A stretch of DNA of 64,000 bases from Bin34 sp965219935. GTDB lineage: Bacteria; Chloroflexota; Anaerolineae; Caldilineales; Caldilineaceae. The notes beneath the pieces are model-generated. The model searched no databases and was not told the DNA's origin. It saw only the letters and a program-made list of their open reading frames with translations. Where the stretch lies: assembly GCA_965219935.1 (NCBI GenBank), contig CBDCOU010000003.1, positions 3,100,001-3,164,000 of the forward strand, read 5' to 3'. The position numbers and the translations under genes are program-made. Shown piece by piece: positions 27,475 through 36,731 of the stretch (the stretch's first letter is position 1; every line of letters starts with the position of its first letter).

Positions 27475-29112
27475 CTACTCGGTCAGGGAGACGTCGAAGA
27501 TTTCCGGATGGGCGTACGGGTCGAACCGGAAGCCCTCCACGTTGGAACTGACGCCGAAGATCGAAACGTTGGCATAGATGCCGGCGCCCAGGGCGTTCTC
27601 ATTGATGATGCGCTGGACTTCCGCGTAGATTTCGGCCCGTTCCGCTTCATCCCCGGTTTCCAGGCCGCGGCGCAACAGGGCATCCAACTCGTCGTTGGCC
27701 CAGTGGGACCAGTTGCGGGTGCCCAGGGTGCTGGAGTGGTACATGCGGTCCAGGAACAGGCCCGGATCGGGACTGTACGTGCCAATCAAGGCCGTGTTGA
27801 AGGTGCTGTCCATGGAAGCCATGCCGTCCATCATGGCCGTGCCCGTCATGACGTTGACCAGGAACTCGATGCCCACGCGCTTGAGCTGCGCCTGGATCAC
27901 CTCGGCGGGCAGTTCGGCGACATAGCCGGGGAACGTGGCGTGGAAGAGGGACAGGACCTCACCGTCCTTGGTGCGGTAGCCGTCGTCGTTGATTTCGGTG
28001 TACCCCATTTCCTCCAGCAGTTCCACGGACCGTTCCGGGTCGTAGGGGAACATGTTCTCAAAGCTGGAATCGTAGAACTTCACACCCCGCGTGAGCAGCT
28101 GATATGCCACCGGATACACGCCCTTGAACACGATCTGGTCGATTTCCTCCCGATCGATGGCGTGCATGAAGGCCTGCCGCATGCGAATGTCATCCGTGGG
28201 CGGGTAGGTGGTGTTGAAGTGAATGCCCCGGGCCAGGCCCACCTTGGGGGCGCCCAGCACCGAAGTGTCCGGGTTCCCCTGTACGCGGTCCACGGCAGCG
28301 GGCGGCACTTCGTCGATGATCAGGATTTCGCCGGTCTCCAGGGCGGAGAGACGCGCTTCCTCTTCCAGAATGAAGCGGAACACCACCGATTCCAGGTGGG
28401 CCGGTCCTTCATGGAAGATTGAGGGGCCCCAGTTGTAGTCGTCGTTCCGTTCCAGCACAACCTCGTTGCCCGGAATCTCGCTGACGAACTTGAACGGTCC
28501 CGAACCAATCAGCGCATCGCTGAAGTTGTCGCCGTGTTCTTCCACCGCCTGCTGGGAGACGATGCCCATGAAGGGCGACGACAGCGCGAACGGGAAGAGC
28601 GCGTAGGGGGTTTCGAAGGTCACCTTCAGGGTGGTGTCGTCAATGACCTCGGAGCCCGTGTAGGAACCCAGCAGGGGACCGGCCTGCTTCGACTCGGTCG
28701 CCGGATCCTTCATGCGGTCGAAATTGAACTTGACCACGCCGGCCGTGAGCGCACTGCCGTCATGGAACGTCACGTCGTCGCGCAACGTCAGGGTCCACTC
28801 GGTTGCATCGTCGGACGCGTCCCAGGCCGTGGCCAGCCCGGCCACGTAATTGGCATCATCGTCCAGGTAAATCAGACGGTCGAAGATGTTCCGGAACACG
28901 TAGGCGGCCTGGGTGAAGGCGCTGGCGTGCGGATCGAACGTGTCGTAGTCCACGTTGCGAATGCCAATGGTCAAGGTGCCGGAACCCATGGATTCCATGG
29001 CGGCGTCTTCGTCCATGGCAGGGGCATCGCCCGAGGGCGCGACGCAGCCTGCCACCAGTACCACGGCGGCTATCAGCCAAACCCAAGGCGTACGCAATCT
29101 GTTTTTCAACAT
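27475..29112 (-). CDS. Peptide/opine-type ABC substrate-binding lipoprotein (family 5)
   Basis: A 545-residue exported lipoprotein. From the ATG at 29112 (GGGAGAAATACC just upstream) it reads MLKNRLRTPWVWLIAAVVLV and then the lipobox VAGC. The family 5 fold shows DPHASAFTQAAYVFRNIFDR, TEWTLTLRDDVTFHDGS, GSGPFKFV and DDIRMRQAFMHAIDREEID. It is the main external receptor for the importer formed with the DppC permease 242 bases upstream and the DppB at the operon's end. The substrate may be a small peptide or amide compound cleaved by the creatinase-like enzyme encoded next. Confidence 0.92.
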   Translation of the reverse strand: MLKNRLRTPWVWLIAAVVLVAGCVAPSGDAPAMDEDAAMESMGSGTLTIGIRNVDYDTFDPHASAFTQAAYVFRNIFDRLIYLDDDANYVAGLATAWDASDDATEWTLTLRDDVTFHDGSALTAGVVKFNFDRMKDPATESKQAGPLLGSYTGSEVIDDTTLKVTFETPYALFPFALSSPFMGIVSQQAVEEHGDNFSDALIGSGPFKFVSEIPGNEVVLERNDDYNWGPSIFHEGPAHLESVVFRFILEEEARLSALETGEILIIDEVPPAAVDRVQGNPDTSVLGAPKVGLARGIHFNTTYPPTDDIRMRQAFMHAIDREEIDQIVFKGVYPVAYQLLTRGVKFYDSSFENMFPYDPERSVELLEEMGYTEINDDGYRTKDGEVLSLFHATFPGYVAELPAEVIQAQLKRVGIEFLVNVMTGTAMMDGMASMDSTFNTALIGTYSPDPGLFLDRMYHSSTLGTRNWSHWANDELDALLRRGLETGDEAERAEIYAEVQRIINENALGAGIYANVSIFGVSSNVEGFRFDPYAHPEIFDVSLTE

Positions 29113-29354
29113 GGTATTTCTCCCGAAATTTCGGCAAGAGAAGCCGCGCGGCAGCAACCCCGCCGACGGTTACTGTTGCCCGTCCATCGGGCGGAGGAAC
29201 TGCTGCGGCTCAATCCACAATCTTACAGCAGCGCAAAATCCGTGCCAACGGGCCGATTCGCCCAAGGTGCGGGGTCAAGGTGACCAAGCTCGATGGCAGG
29301 CGTCGGCAGGCGCGAAACGCCGGTCCCCGGGCGCGCCGCTCGGATCCACGGCGC

Positions 29355-30209
29355 CTAACGCACCTGCATGCGCGGGTCCAGGGCATCCCGCAAGCCGTCG
29401 CCCAGGATGTTGATCGCGACCACCACCAGCGCAATGGCCAGCCCCGGGAACGTGGACAGCCACATGGCTTCCCGCAGGTTGTAGCGTCCCCGGCTGACCA
29501 TGGCGCCCCATTCCGGGGTGGGCGGCTGGGCTCCCAGCCCGATGAAGCTCAGGGAGGCGGCGCCGAAAATGGCGCTGGCCACCTGCAGCGTGGACAGGAC
29601 AATCACCGGCGCCAGGATGTTGGGCAGGATGTGGCGCAACACGATGCGCCCATTGGAACTGCCGATCAGGCGCGCGGCATCGACGAAGTCCAGTTGGTTC
29701 TGGGCGAGTGCACTGCCGTGGACAATGCGGGTGAAGGCCGGTATGGCACTAATGCCCACGGCGATCATCACGTTCTCCAGGCTGGCCCCCAGGATGGCCA
29801 CGATGACGATTGCCAACAGGACGCCCGGAAACGCCAGCAGCAGATCCATGGCGCGCAGGATGACAAAGCTGACCACGCCGCCGTAGAAGCCGCTGAGCAG
29901 TCCCAGAATCAGGCCGGAGATGGTGGCGATGCCCGACGAGATTAGGCCTACGCGCAACGAAATCCGGGCGCCCCAGACCACGCGGCTCAGAACGTCGCGC
30001 CCCGTGTCGTCCGTACCGAACCAGTGTTCGGGTCCGGGCGGTTGCAGGACCTTGTCGGCATCGATGGCCAACGGATCGTAGGGCGCGACGACGGGCGCGA
30101 GCACCGCACAGACAATCAGGACGAACAGGAAAACCGAGCTCGCGGCCGCCGCCCGGTTGCGCAGCAGGGTGCCCAGCAATTGACGAAACGAACCGCGCTC
30201 CGCGTTCAT
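29355..30209 (-). CDS. Peptide/nickel-type ABC transporter permease, DppC/OppC family
   Basis: A 284-residue inner-membrane permease. The first membrane helix follows FRQLLGTLLRNRAAAASS. The DppC signature HWFGTDDTGRDVLSRVVWGAR is near residue 62, and the EAA-type loop with FVDAARLIGSSNGRIVLRHI lies near residue 180. LGAQPPTPEWGAMVSRGR and the C-terminal GDGLRDALDPRMQVR are typical. The ATG at 30209 overlaps the TGA of the Rieske gene (ATGA), which implies translational coupling; longer in-frame sequence upstream is antisense-like and lacks similarity. Confidence 0.92.
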   Translation of the reverse strand: MNAERGSFRQLLGTLLRNRAAAASSVFLFVLIVCAVLAPVVAPYDPLAIDADKVLQPPGPEHWFGTDDTGRDVLSRVVWGARISLRVGLISSGIATISGLILGLLSGFYGGVVSFVILRAMDLLLAFPGVLLAIVIVAILGASLENVMIAVGISAIPAFTRIVHGSALAQNQLDFVDAARLIGSSNGRIVLRHILPNILAPVIVLSTLQVASAIFGAASLSFIGLGAQPPTPEWGAMVSRGRYNLREAMWLSTFPGLAIALVVVAINILGDGLRDALDPRMQVR

Positions 30210-30667
30210 GGCAACGTGGTCCCGGTGGATGCCGGATGCCGGCGTGGGGCCGGGCCGCCGTCCGTGGAAGGGCTGGCCGGCTCGGGAGGGGCCTGTCCCC
30301 GCATCAGCACGTAGAGGGTGCCATCCTCGGCGACCTCGGTGGGAAACGTGGCGAGACGACGCCGGTCCGTCAGGCACCGGCCCGAGTCGAGCGCGAATTC
30401 CCAGCCGTGCCAGGGACAGACCAGGATCTCGTTTTCCCGTCCCCACCGGAACGTGCCGGGGACCGAGGGCAGCGTGGTGCCCCGGACCGTGCCCCGGCAA
30501 ATGGGGGCTCCTTCGTGGGGGCAGTGATTGAGGACTGCCCGGAACTGCCCGCCAACCCGGAAAAGGCCCAGCGAACGGCCGGCAACCTCCACCTGCAAAC
30601 AGGCACCGTCCTGCACGTCGTCGGCATGGCCGACGCGGTGGCGCCGGAGGGCAGAGGCGGAGGCCAT
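30206..30667 (-). CDS. Rieske [2Fe-2S] ferredoxin-like protein
   Basis: A 153-residue protein with one Rieske domain: NHCPHEGAPICRG (first Cys-His pair) and ILVCPWHGWEFALDSGRC (second pair) ligate a 2Fe-2S cluster. It ends with a proline-rich tail. It is probably an electron carrier for an oxygenase, or the small component of a degradative route. The ATG at 30667 is chosen; an in-frame TTG at 30676 is possible. The stop overlaps the start of the DppC gene. The amidohydrolase gene lies 49 bases upstream. A damaged copy of its first half occurs about 1.2 kb away (31703-31870). Confidence 0.88.
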   Translation of the reverse strand: MASASALRRHRVGHADDVQDGACLQVEVAGRSLGLFRVGGQFRAVLNHCPHEGAPICRGTVRGTTLPSVPGTFRWGRENEILVCPWHGWEFALDSGRCLTDRRRLATFPTEVAEDGTLYVLMRGQAPPEPASPSTDGGPAPRRHPASTGTTLP

Positions 30668-30716
30668 GGCAGTCAACGTCCCGGGAGGTTCAGGGGTGGC
30701 AAGATACCGGAAGGGA

Positions 30717-31607
30717 TCAGACCCACTCCGTGAAGAACCGCTTCCAGTTTTCGAAGATGATCATGTCCTGCATTTCCTTGGGCACACGGGGCAGGCGGGT
30801 ACCTTCCACCAGATCGTTGATGCGTCTCAGGCCCTCTATTGTGCCTGCCACCGTGTCGAAGGGAAAGTCGGTACCGAACAGGATTTTGTGTCCCACGCCA
30901 TACTCCATCGCCGTGACCAGGGATTGCCAGTACCGCCAGGCGCGGAAGTGGATGGCGGAAATGTCGGCAAAGAGATTGGGGGCCTTGCGAATGAGCACAA
31001 TCGTATCGGCCTCCCAGGGATGGCCCAGGTGGGCCAAGATCATTTTCAGATCCGGAAACGCCAGGGCGATGTCTTCCAGCTGCAAGGGCAGACTCCAGCG
31101 AATCCGCGCCTTCCGAGGAAAGGTTGTGCCCTGGTGCCACAGGATCGGCAGGCCCAGGTCCTGACACTTCCGGTAAAGGGGGTAGTGACTCGTGTCCATG
31201 GGATCGAAGCACTGGTAGGCCGGTGCCAGCTTCAACCCCTTCAGGCCCAGGGTCTGCACGCAGTGTTCCAGCTGCTCAACGGCATCGGGGCGGTTGGGAT
31301 CGATGGAAGCCCAGCCCTCCAGTTTGTCCGGATGCTGCTGCACGTAGGCGGCGATGACTTCGTTGGGGATGTCGAATCCGGTCGCGGGGGCCTGCATGCC
31401 GAACACCACCACCTTGTCCGCTTCCGCAGACGCAGCCCAATGGCGTTCCGGCCGTGCATCAAACAGATCCTGCGGTGGCATGGTGCGGTCAAAGGTCTCG
31501 GCGGCCAGCCCCATGTTGGCCTGCCACGCCTGGGCGGCATCCTGCACCACCTCCGGCGATATATGGTCCGGATGCCACATCACATGGGAATGGCAGTCGA
31601 CGATCAT
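30717..31607 (-). CDS. Amidohydrolase family 2 (ACMSD-like decarboxylase/hydrolase)
   Basis: A 296-residue TIM-barrel enzyme of the amidohydrolase 2 group. DCHSHVMWHPDH (from residue 4) has the first metal pair, and LKGLKLAPAYQCFDP, PILWHQGTTF and MILAHLGHPWEADT carry later ligands. ILFGTDFPFDTVAG holds the catalytic aspartate near the end. Members of this group decarboxylate or hydrolyse small aromatic or lactone compounds. The ATG at 31607 has AGGAGAGG upstream. It is the first gene of the seven-gene transport/catabolism operon. Confidence 0.85.
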   Translation of the reverse strand: MIVDCHSHVMWHPDHISPEVVQDAAQAWQANMGLAAETFDRTMPPQDLFDARPERHWAASAEADKVVVFGMQAPATGFDIPNEVIAAYVQQHPDKLEGWASIDPNRPDAVEQLEHCVQTLGLKGLKLAPAYQCFDPMDTSHYPLYRKCQDLGLPILWHQGTTFPRKARIRWSLPLQLEDIALAFPDLKMILAHLGHPWEADTIVLIRKAPNLFADISAIHFRAWRYWQSLVTAMEYGVGHKILFGTDFPFDTVAGTIEGLRRINDLVEGTRLPRVPKEMQDMIIFENWKRFFTEWV

Positions 31608-31702
31608 GTTGCAGGCCTCTCCTGAAGACAGGGCACAGGCTGGACGAAACGGATCGCAACTATCGTAACGGTTCGCAGCCACGCCTTGACCATGGGAAGA
31701 GG

Positions 31703-31960
31703 GCCCGGCCAATGGGGGCTCCTTCGTGGGGGCAGTGATTCAGGATCGCACGGAACTGCGCGCCAACCCGGAAAAGGCTCAGCGAACGGCCGGCAATCTC
31801 CACCTGCAGACAGGTGCCGTCGCGCACGTTGTCGGCATGGCCGATCCGGATACGGCGGAGGCCATGGCAATCAACGACCCGGGAGGTTCAGAGGGCATAA
31901 GGTATCGGAAGGCGTCAGGCCTACTCCGTGAAGAAACGCTTCCGGTTTTCGAAGATGAAC
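31703..31960. repeat. Diverged duplicate of 30492-30766 (Rieske 5' part plus amidohydrolase 3' end)
   Basis: This stretch aligns, base by base with scattered changes and a few deletions, to 30492-30766. On the minus strand it encodes the end of the amidohydrolase (FENRKRFFTE, then stop) and the first half of the Rieske protein, including HADNVRDGTCLQVEIAGRS and NHCPHEGAP. The first half is frameshifted near its start and truncated after the first Cys-His motif, so no product is expected. It shows that an extra amidohydrolase-Rieske unit once stood here and has decayed. The gap on to 32225 holds nothing else I recognise. Confidence 0.8.
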
Positions 31961-32224
31961 AAGCCATGGGCAAACCGATCCTCGACCTGAAGTAATCCGA
32001 GGCCGGATCCCCTTGGCAGCAGATTCCTGTGCCTTCGGCCATCGAGGCTTGACTTTCCACACAATTACCGAGCAACGACGGATGAGAGCGGTCTGCTTCT
32101 GCGAGTCTGGATCAAGGCCATGGGAAAGCCGTAGTGCCACTGAACCAGCAACCCAAGCATCAACATGGCCAAGGTACCGACAACCGCCAAGAGAGGCAGG
32201 GGAGGCAACAGGAGAGTGAACATG

Positions 32225-32455
32225 GTCCCTGCAGCCGGACATACGTGCCGAGCGCCCTGCTGTAGTAGGCCGGTGCCACTGCTTCGGACAGCAGTGGGTC
32301 GCCAGGCACCAACGCATACCGGCCGTCCGGTTGCAGGCAATACTCGGACATCCGCGGCACCCCCACATCGTTGGGATCGAGTAGGCCGCATTGGACATCA
32401 CACACCACATATTCCGTAACGCCGAGGACCTCGTACAGTTTCCGTTTGCCGTACT
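32225..32455 (-). pseudogene. Uma2-family (DUF820) fragment
   Basis: On the minus strand the segment KRKLYEVLGVTEYVVCDV matches the K-x3-Y-x2-LGV-x-EY-x-V-x-D core helix-strand of Uma2 proteins, followed by a region like their C-terminal half (LGTYVRLQG). The PD-(D/E)xK catalytic part upstream is missing. It lies head to head with the intact Uma2 gene at 32584. Confidence 0.55.
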
Positions 32456-32583
32456 CAGGTATTTGAGACACGGATGGTCGCCTGGGCATCACCGACCGGG
32501 ATGTTGAGGCAGGGGGTTGGTCCGTCGCTGCAGCCGGGTAAAATGGAGGAGTCGTGCGGAGTGGCCGGCAACGGGAGACGAAG

Positions 32584-33846
32584 ATGGCTGCGGTTGAAGT
32601 GCGGGCACCGGAACGGGCATGGGTTCAGACGGATGCCAACGGACGCGCACGGGAACGGTACGTCGATGCGACCATGACCCGCGCGGCGCGGGAGGCACGC
32701 ATTGCCTGGCGGCTGGACCACTTGGCGGCGTGGCAGCACGACTTGGAAAGCCTGGTCCACTTCGACCCGGACTATCCGTACGACATCGCCCACGAGTACG
32801 ACCACGACTGGACAACCGACCCCGACTACGGTGCCGAAGGGGTGCATTTCAGCGAATTCGCAGAGGACGGCGTGCTGATCGACGGCGACTCCAGACCCAG
32901 CAGGCTCCAGGAGCGCATGCTCGATACGGCACTCGAGCGGATCGGCGACCGTGCTTTGACCGAGGCGTACTATGTCTTCGTGCCGCAACGGGTCGCCCAT
33001 CTGGCGTTGGCCACCCGTCAGGGCAGCCCGGTGGACCGGGTGAAGCCGGATCTGCTGGTGATGCCGACCGAAGTGGATCTGCAGGCGGCGCACGACCGGG
33101 ACTCGGACCGGACCGCGCAGTTCGACGATCCCGTCCCGGAGCTGGTGCTCGAGGTCCTGTCGAAGACCACGGTGGCGCGGGACCTCGACGACAAGCGGCG
33201 GCTGTACGAGGCCCTGGGGGTGGACGAGTATCTGGTCTACGACCTGGGCGGCAAGCGCTGGGCGGATGCGCCGCGCGAGCTGCTGATGTGGCGGTTGGAG
33301 GGCGGGGTGTACCACAGGATGGAACCCGACCCCGATCGGTCCCAACCGGGCGCGGACGCGTATCGGAGCGAAGTGTTCGGCACCCACATCCGCTTCCTGC
33401 CGGACCCGCGGGAGGATGCCGAGGCGTTTCGCCGGTTGCCGGCGTTCCGCCGGCCGCAGCCGCGCTTCCAGTGGTGGGATGCTACGGAATCCCGCTGGCG
33501 CGACCGGGAGAGCGACGCGGAGTTCGAACGGAGAGTCGAACGGGAGCGGCACGACCGGGAACTGCGGGAAACCCGAACCCGGAGTTTGGCGGAAGGCGAA
33601 GCCATCGGCCGGGCGGAGATGGCCATTGGCGTACTGCACACACTCCCGGGGTTGGTGCTGGTCCCGGCCCATCTGGAACAGATTGAGGAGGCTTGGCGGA
33701 AGCATGGCCCACCACCGGATGTGATGGACCGCATCCTGGCAGTGCAGCAAACACCCTCCGAATGGCGTTCCCTGCTGCTGCCGGACGAACCGGACAACGG
33801 CAACACAGGCGACTCCGACCACACGTCCACCACAGGGTCCCAATAG
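32584..33846 (+). CDS. Uma2-family PD-(D/E)xK protein, extended form
   Basis: A 420-residue Uma2 (DUF820) protein. The N-terminal extension carries HFDPDYPYDIAHEYDHDWTT (59-78) and DYGAEGVHF (81-89), a signature shared with the three Uma2 genes at 44.9-48.7 kb. The nuclease-like core has D156 (VKPDLLVM), E190 (ELVLEVLSKTT), D200 and K204, then YEALGVDEYLVYD. A charged, probably coiled tail follows, ending with EWRSLLLPDEP. Uma2 proteins are predicted nucleases of unknown role. The ATG at 32584 has GGGAGACGAAG upstream and a TAAAAT hexamer 40 bases before. Monocistronic. Confidence 0.85.
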   Translation: MAAVEVRAPERAWVQTDANGRARERYVDATMTRAAREARIAWRLDHLAAWQHDLESLVHFDPDYPYDIAHEYDHDWTTDPDYGAEGVHFSEFAEDGVLIDGDSRPSRLQERMLDTALERIGDRALTEAYYVFVPQRVAHLALATRQGSPVDRVKPDLLVMPTEVDLQAAHDRDSDRTAQFDDPVPELVLEVLSKTTVARDLDDKRRLYEALGVDEYLVYDLGGKRWADAPRELLMWRLEGGVYHRMEPDPDRSQPGADAYRSEVFGTHIRFLPDPREDAEAFRRLPAFRRPQPRFQWWDATESRWRDRESDAEFERRVERERHDRELRETRTRSLAEGEAIGRAEMAIGVLHTLPGLVLVPAHLEQIEEAWRKHGPPPDVMDRILAVQQTPSEWRSLLLPDEPDNGNTGDSDHTSTTGSQ

Positions 33847-34354
33847 GCCCACCCGCCCGTTTTTCAGGGGTGTAGAGGTTGCGAGGGGGACCGTTTACAG
33901 GTCTCTCAGGGATACACCAAGGCGCCGATTCTGCCGGGATCACGGATTTCGGCCTATTCAGAAACGCGAGCCCGGCCAGCATCCCGCCTGCGCTACCCAT
34001 CCGCCCACCAAGGCACAAGCAGGAACAATGCAATGCCAAGCTCGCTGTGGACGCAACATGACCGCGTCAGTCGGATCCTGTCAGCGTGGCACACCTGCTG
34101 GATGGCCGCCGCCATGGCCTGATGCACACGAACGAGGCTTTGTTGTGCAAGGAGATCCCGGTGACCGCTCCGAACCAAAATCAACGAAACTGAAACGATT
34201 CCTCCCCTTGAATCAGGATCGCCTGATTGCCCATGGCAGTTGTGCCGGCTTCTGTCGTTGCCAGAGGGATTCACAATAGTGCAGTAGCCTCATACTCGCA
34301 CTTGTTGCCCAAGGCAGATTCCGAGTCCAAGGTCACACTTCGGTTCCCCGTCCG
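33847..34354. other. 508-bp gap, nothing recognised
   Basis: No gene, repeat or RNA that I can support. Short frames on both strands resemble no family I know. The nicotinamide phosphoribosyltransferase promoter should lie at its right end. Confidence 0.5.
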
Positions 34355-35743
34355 ATGCGAGACAACCTTCTGCTCCAGACCGACAGCTACAAACAGACGC
34401 ACTGGCGCATGTATCCGCCCGGTACGTCCGAGATCGAGTCCTACATGGAGGCGCGCCGGGGCGGGGAACACCGCCACGTCGTATTCTTTGGTCTCCAGTA
34501 CCTGCTCAAGCGCTACCTGGCCGGCGTCCGGGTCACGGCGGAGCAAATTCAACAGGCTGAAGAATTCTGCCAAGCCCATTTCGGACAGGATGTGTGGCCG
34601 CGTGACGGTTGGCAGCACATCCTGGACCGCCACGGCGGCCGCCTGCCCGTGGAAATCCGCGCCGTGCGCGAAGGCCGGCGCGTACCTACGGGCCAGGTCC
34701 TGTTGACCATCCGCAATACGGATCCCGCCTGCTACTGGCTAACCAACCATCTGGAAACCATGCTGGTGCAAATCTGGTACCCGATGACGATCGCCTCGCT
34801 GGATCGCATCCAGTACGACATCCTGCATAAAGCCGCCGAGCAGTCCGGCGATCCGGCCGGCGTGCCCTTCCAATTACATGATTTCGGGTATCGCGGCTCC
34901 ACTTCCGAGGAATCCGCCGCGCTGGGCGCCGCCGCCCACCTGCTGCATTTCCGGGGCACCGACACCTTGGCGGGATGTCGCCTGCTGCAGGAGTATTACG
35001 GTGCCGACATGCCCGGGTTTTCCGTTCCCGCCGCTGAACATTCAACGATCACGGCCTGGGGACCAGAAGGTGAGTCGGATGCCTTCGCCCACATTTTGGA
35101 AGCCTATCCTTCCGGCATCGTGAGTATCGTCAGTGATTCCTGGGACATACGACGCGCATGCAGGGAACTGTGGGGCTCCGCCTTGCGGGAACGGGTCCAG
35201 GAACGATCCGGCACTGTAGTCGTGCGCCCGGACAGCGGCGATCCGGCCCCTACGGTGCTGGAGTGCCTGCGTTTGCTGGGAGAGGCCTTCGGCGCCCCGC
35301 GCAATGCCAAGGGCTATCGATTGTTGCCGGACCATGTCCGCGTGATTCAGGGAGACGGCATCACGCGGGCAAGCCTGCCGGTCATCGTGGACGCGCTGCT
35401 GGAGGCCGGGTGGAGTACCGACAACGTGGTGTTCGGATCCGGAGGCGGGTTGTTGCAGGAATGTACGCGCGACACACTCCGCATCGCCATGAAATGCTGT
35501 CATGCCATCGTAAACGGAGAGGGAAGGGACGTTTACAAGCAGCCAATCACGGATCCCGATAAACACAGCCGGAGCGGACGCCTAGCCTTGATCCAGGACA
35601 CCTCTACCGGCGCGTTGCGTACGGTGCGCGCCGATTCACTTCGGGAATCGGATCACAACCTGTTGGAACCCGTGTTTCGGGACGGAACGGTGCTGCGCGA
35701 AATGAAGTGGGACCACGTACTGGCCCAAGCGGCAATGTCCTGA
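34355..35743 (+). CDS. nadV: Nicotinamide phosphoribosyltransferase (NAMPT)
   Basis: A 462-residue cytosolic enzyme that makes nicotinamide mononucleotide from nicotinamide and PRPP, recycling NAD. NAMPT-type features: LLLQTDSYKQTHWRMYPPGT (residues 5-24), SYMEARRGG, HDFGYRGSTSEESAALGAAA, the PAAEHSTITAWG loop with the phosphorylatable active-site histidine, and VVVRPDSGDP followed by VRVIQGDGI. The length matches NAMPT rather than nicotinate phosphoribosyltransferase. The start has no strong ribosome site. It stands alone, with no NadM/NadR or ADP-ribose gene next to it. Confidence 0.92.
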   Translation: MRDNLLLQTDSYKQTHWRMYPPGTSEIESYMEARRGGEHRHVVFFGLQYLLKRYLAGVRVTAEQIQQAEEFCQAHFGQDVWPRDGWQHILDRHGGRLPVEIRAVREGRRVPTGQVLLTIRNTDPACYWLTNHLETMLVQIWYPMTIASLDRIQYDILHKAAEQSGDPAGVPFQLHDFGYRGSTSEESAALGAAAHLLHFRGTDTLAGCRLLQEYYGADMPGFSVPAAEHSTITAWGPEGESDAFAHILEAYPSGIVSIVSDSWDIRRACRELWGSALRERVQERSGTVVVRPDSGDPAPTVLECLRLLGEAFGAPRNAKGYRLLPDHVRVIQGDGITRASLPVIVDALLEAGWSTDNVVFGSGGGLLQECTRDTLRIAMKCCHAIVNGEGRDVYKQPITDPDKHSRSGRLALIQDTSTGALRTVRADSLRESDHNLLEPVFRDGTVLREMKWDHVLAQAAMS

Positions 35744-36002
35744 GGCCACGGGCAGTGGGCCGCGCCGTGCCAGCGGATCAATCTACCGATCCTTGGTCCG
35801 CGTCTGGCTAGCAGCCGAGATGCACACAGAGGGCAAGACCTGCGGCCATCGGCGTCGGTCGGTGATTTGGAGGCAATTTCACGTTCCATAATCCCCGATG
35901 GCGTTCTCTGCAGCGAGGGTAGCGTAGGTACGCGCAGCAGTCGATGCAATCCTCCCGCATCGTGCCCGTGGGCGAGTTGGTCGATGGGGGCGATTGCGGT
36001 TG

Positions 36003-36398
36003 TTACGATTGACCCTTCACCTCTGAGATCTGGATCAAGTTGCCGCACGAATCGTCGAAAACTGCGGTAATTACAGTCCCGAGGTCTGTTGGCGGCTGTA
36101 CGAATTGCACGCCTTTTGCCACGAGACGCTCGTGCTCAACTCCAACATCGTCTACCGCGAAGGAGGTACTGGGGATCCCATCCGCCACCAGCGCCTTTCT
36201 GAACGGACCGACTGCGGGGTGGTCATCAGGCTCCAGCAGCAACTCCGTTCCCTCAGGAGCTTCCTCGGATACAACGGTGATCCAGGCGTATTCTCCCAGC
36301 GGAATGTTGTGCTTCACACGAAAACCCAGGGTTTCCGTATAGAAACGAAGTGCCTTCTGTTGGTCGTCTACGAATACGCTGGCTAGGAAAATTCTCAT
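36003..36398 (-). CDS. VOC (glyoxalase/bleomycin-resistance) family protein
   Basis: A 131-residue protein with the vicinal-oxygen-chelate fold. VFVDDQQKALRFYTETLGF (about residues 8-26) is the first module; TELLLEPDDHPA and TSFAVDDV mark the next strands; FDDSCGNLIQI is the C-terminal module with the usual acidic/N-L-I pattern. The ATG overlaps the stop of the ArsR-type regulator (ATGA), so it is translationally coupled and probably controlled by it. Members of such pairs act on small electrophiles or antibiotics; the substrate is unknown. Confidence 0.88.
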   Translation of the reverse strand: MRIFLASVFVDDQQKALRFYTETLGFRVKHNIPLGEYAWITVVSEEAPEGTELLLEPDDHPAVGPFRKALVADGIPSTSFAVDDVGVEHERLVAKGVQFVQPPTDLGTVITAVFDDSCGNLIQISEVKGQS

Positions 36399-36706
36399 TT
36401 CTGGATGCTCTCCTCTGTTGGGTTGGAAATGCTGTTGTCTGTCGAAATTGGCCACCGCTCCCCGATAGCTTTCAGCGGAGTGCCCACGAACCAGTGAAGC
36501 TTCGACCTCCCCTCCCGCTTCGTGCGAATCAGCCCGGCGGCTTCCAAAATGTCCAAGTGTTGCGAGATCGCCTGCCGCGAGGAGTTGATGCCGTGCTTCA
36601 TCGTCAGACGCGAGCAGAGTTCGAAGAGCGATTGACCTGCCCGATCGACGAGCTCATCCAAAATGGCTCGCCTGGTTCGGTCAGCGATCGCGCGGTAAAT
36701 GTCCAC
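36395..36706 (-). CDS. ArsR-family transcriptional regulator
   Basis: A 103-residue winged-helix repressor. MDIYRAIADRTRRAILDELV opens the domain, and SRQAISQHLDILEAAGLIRT is the recognition helix-turn-helix, followed by the wing KREGRSKLHWF. There is no metal-binding CxC motif, so it belongs to the non-metal ArsR group often found with VOC or SRPBCC proteins. It is the first gene of a two-gene operon with the VOC protein. Confidence 0.88.
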   Translation of the reverse strand: MDIYRAIADRTRRAILDELVDRAGQSLFELCSRLTMKHGINSSRQAISQHLDILEAAGLIRTKREGRSKLHWFVGTPLKAIGERWPISTDNSISNPTEESIQK

Positions 36707-36731
36707 ATGTTAAGTCTAAGGCAAGTGTTCG

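Noticed and set aside
25928..27577. 549-codon plus-strand frame opposite the creatinase-like and binding-protein genes
   Set aside because: High GC makes long antisense frames; the minus-strand genes have recognisable domains and operon spacing.
33993..34274. 93-codon minus-strand frame before the NAMPT gene
   Set aside because: No family resemblance, ribosome site or neighbour supports it.
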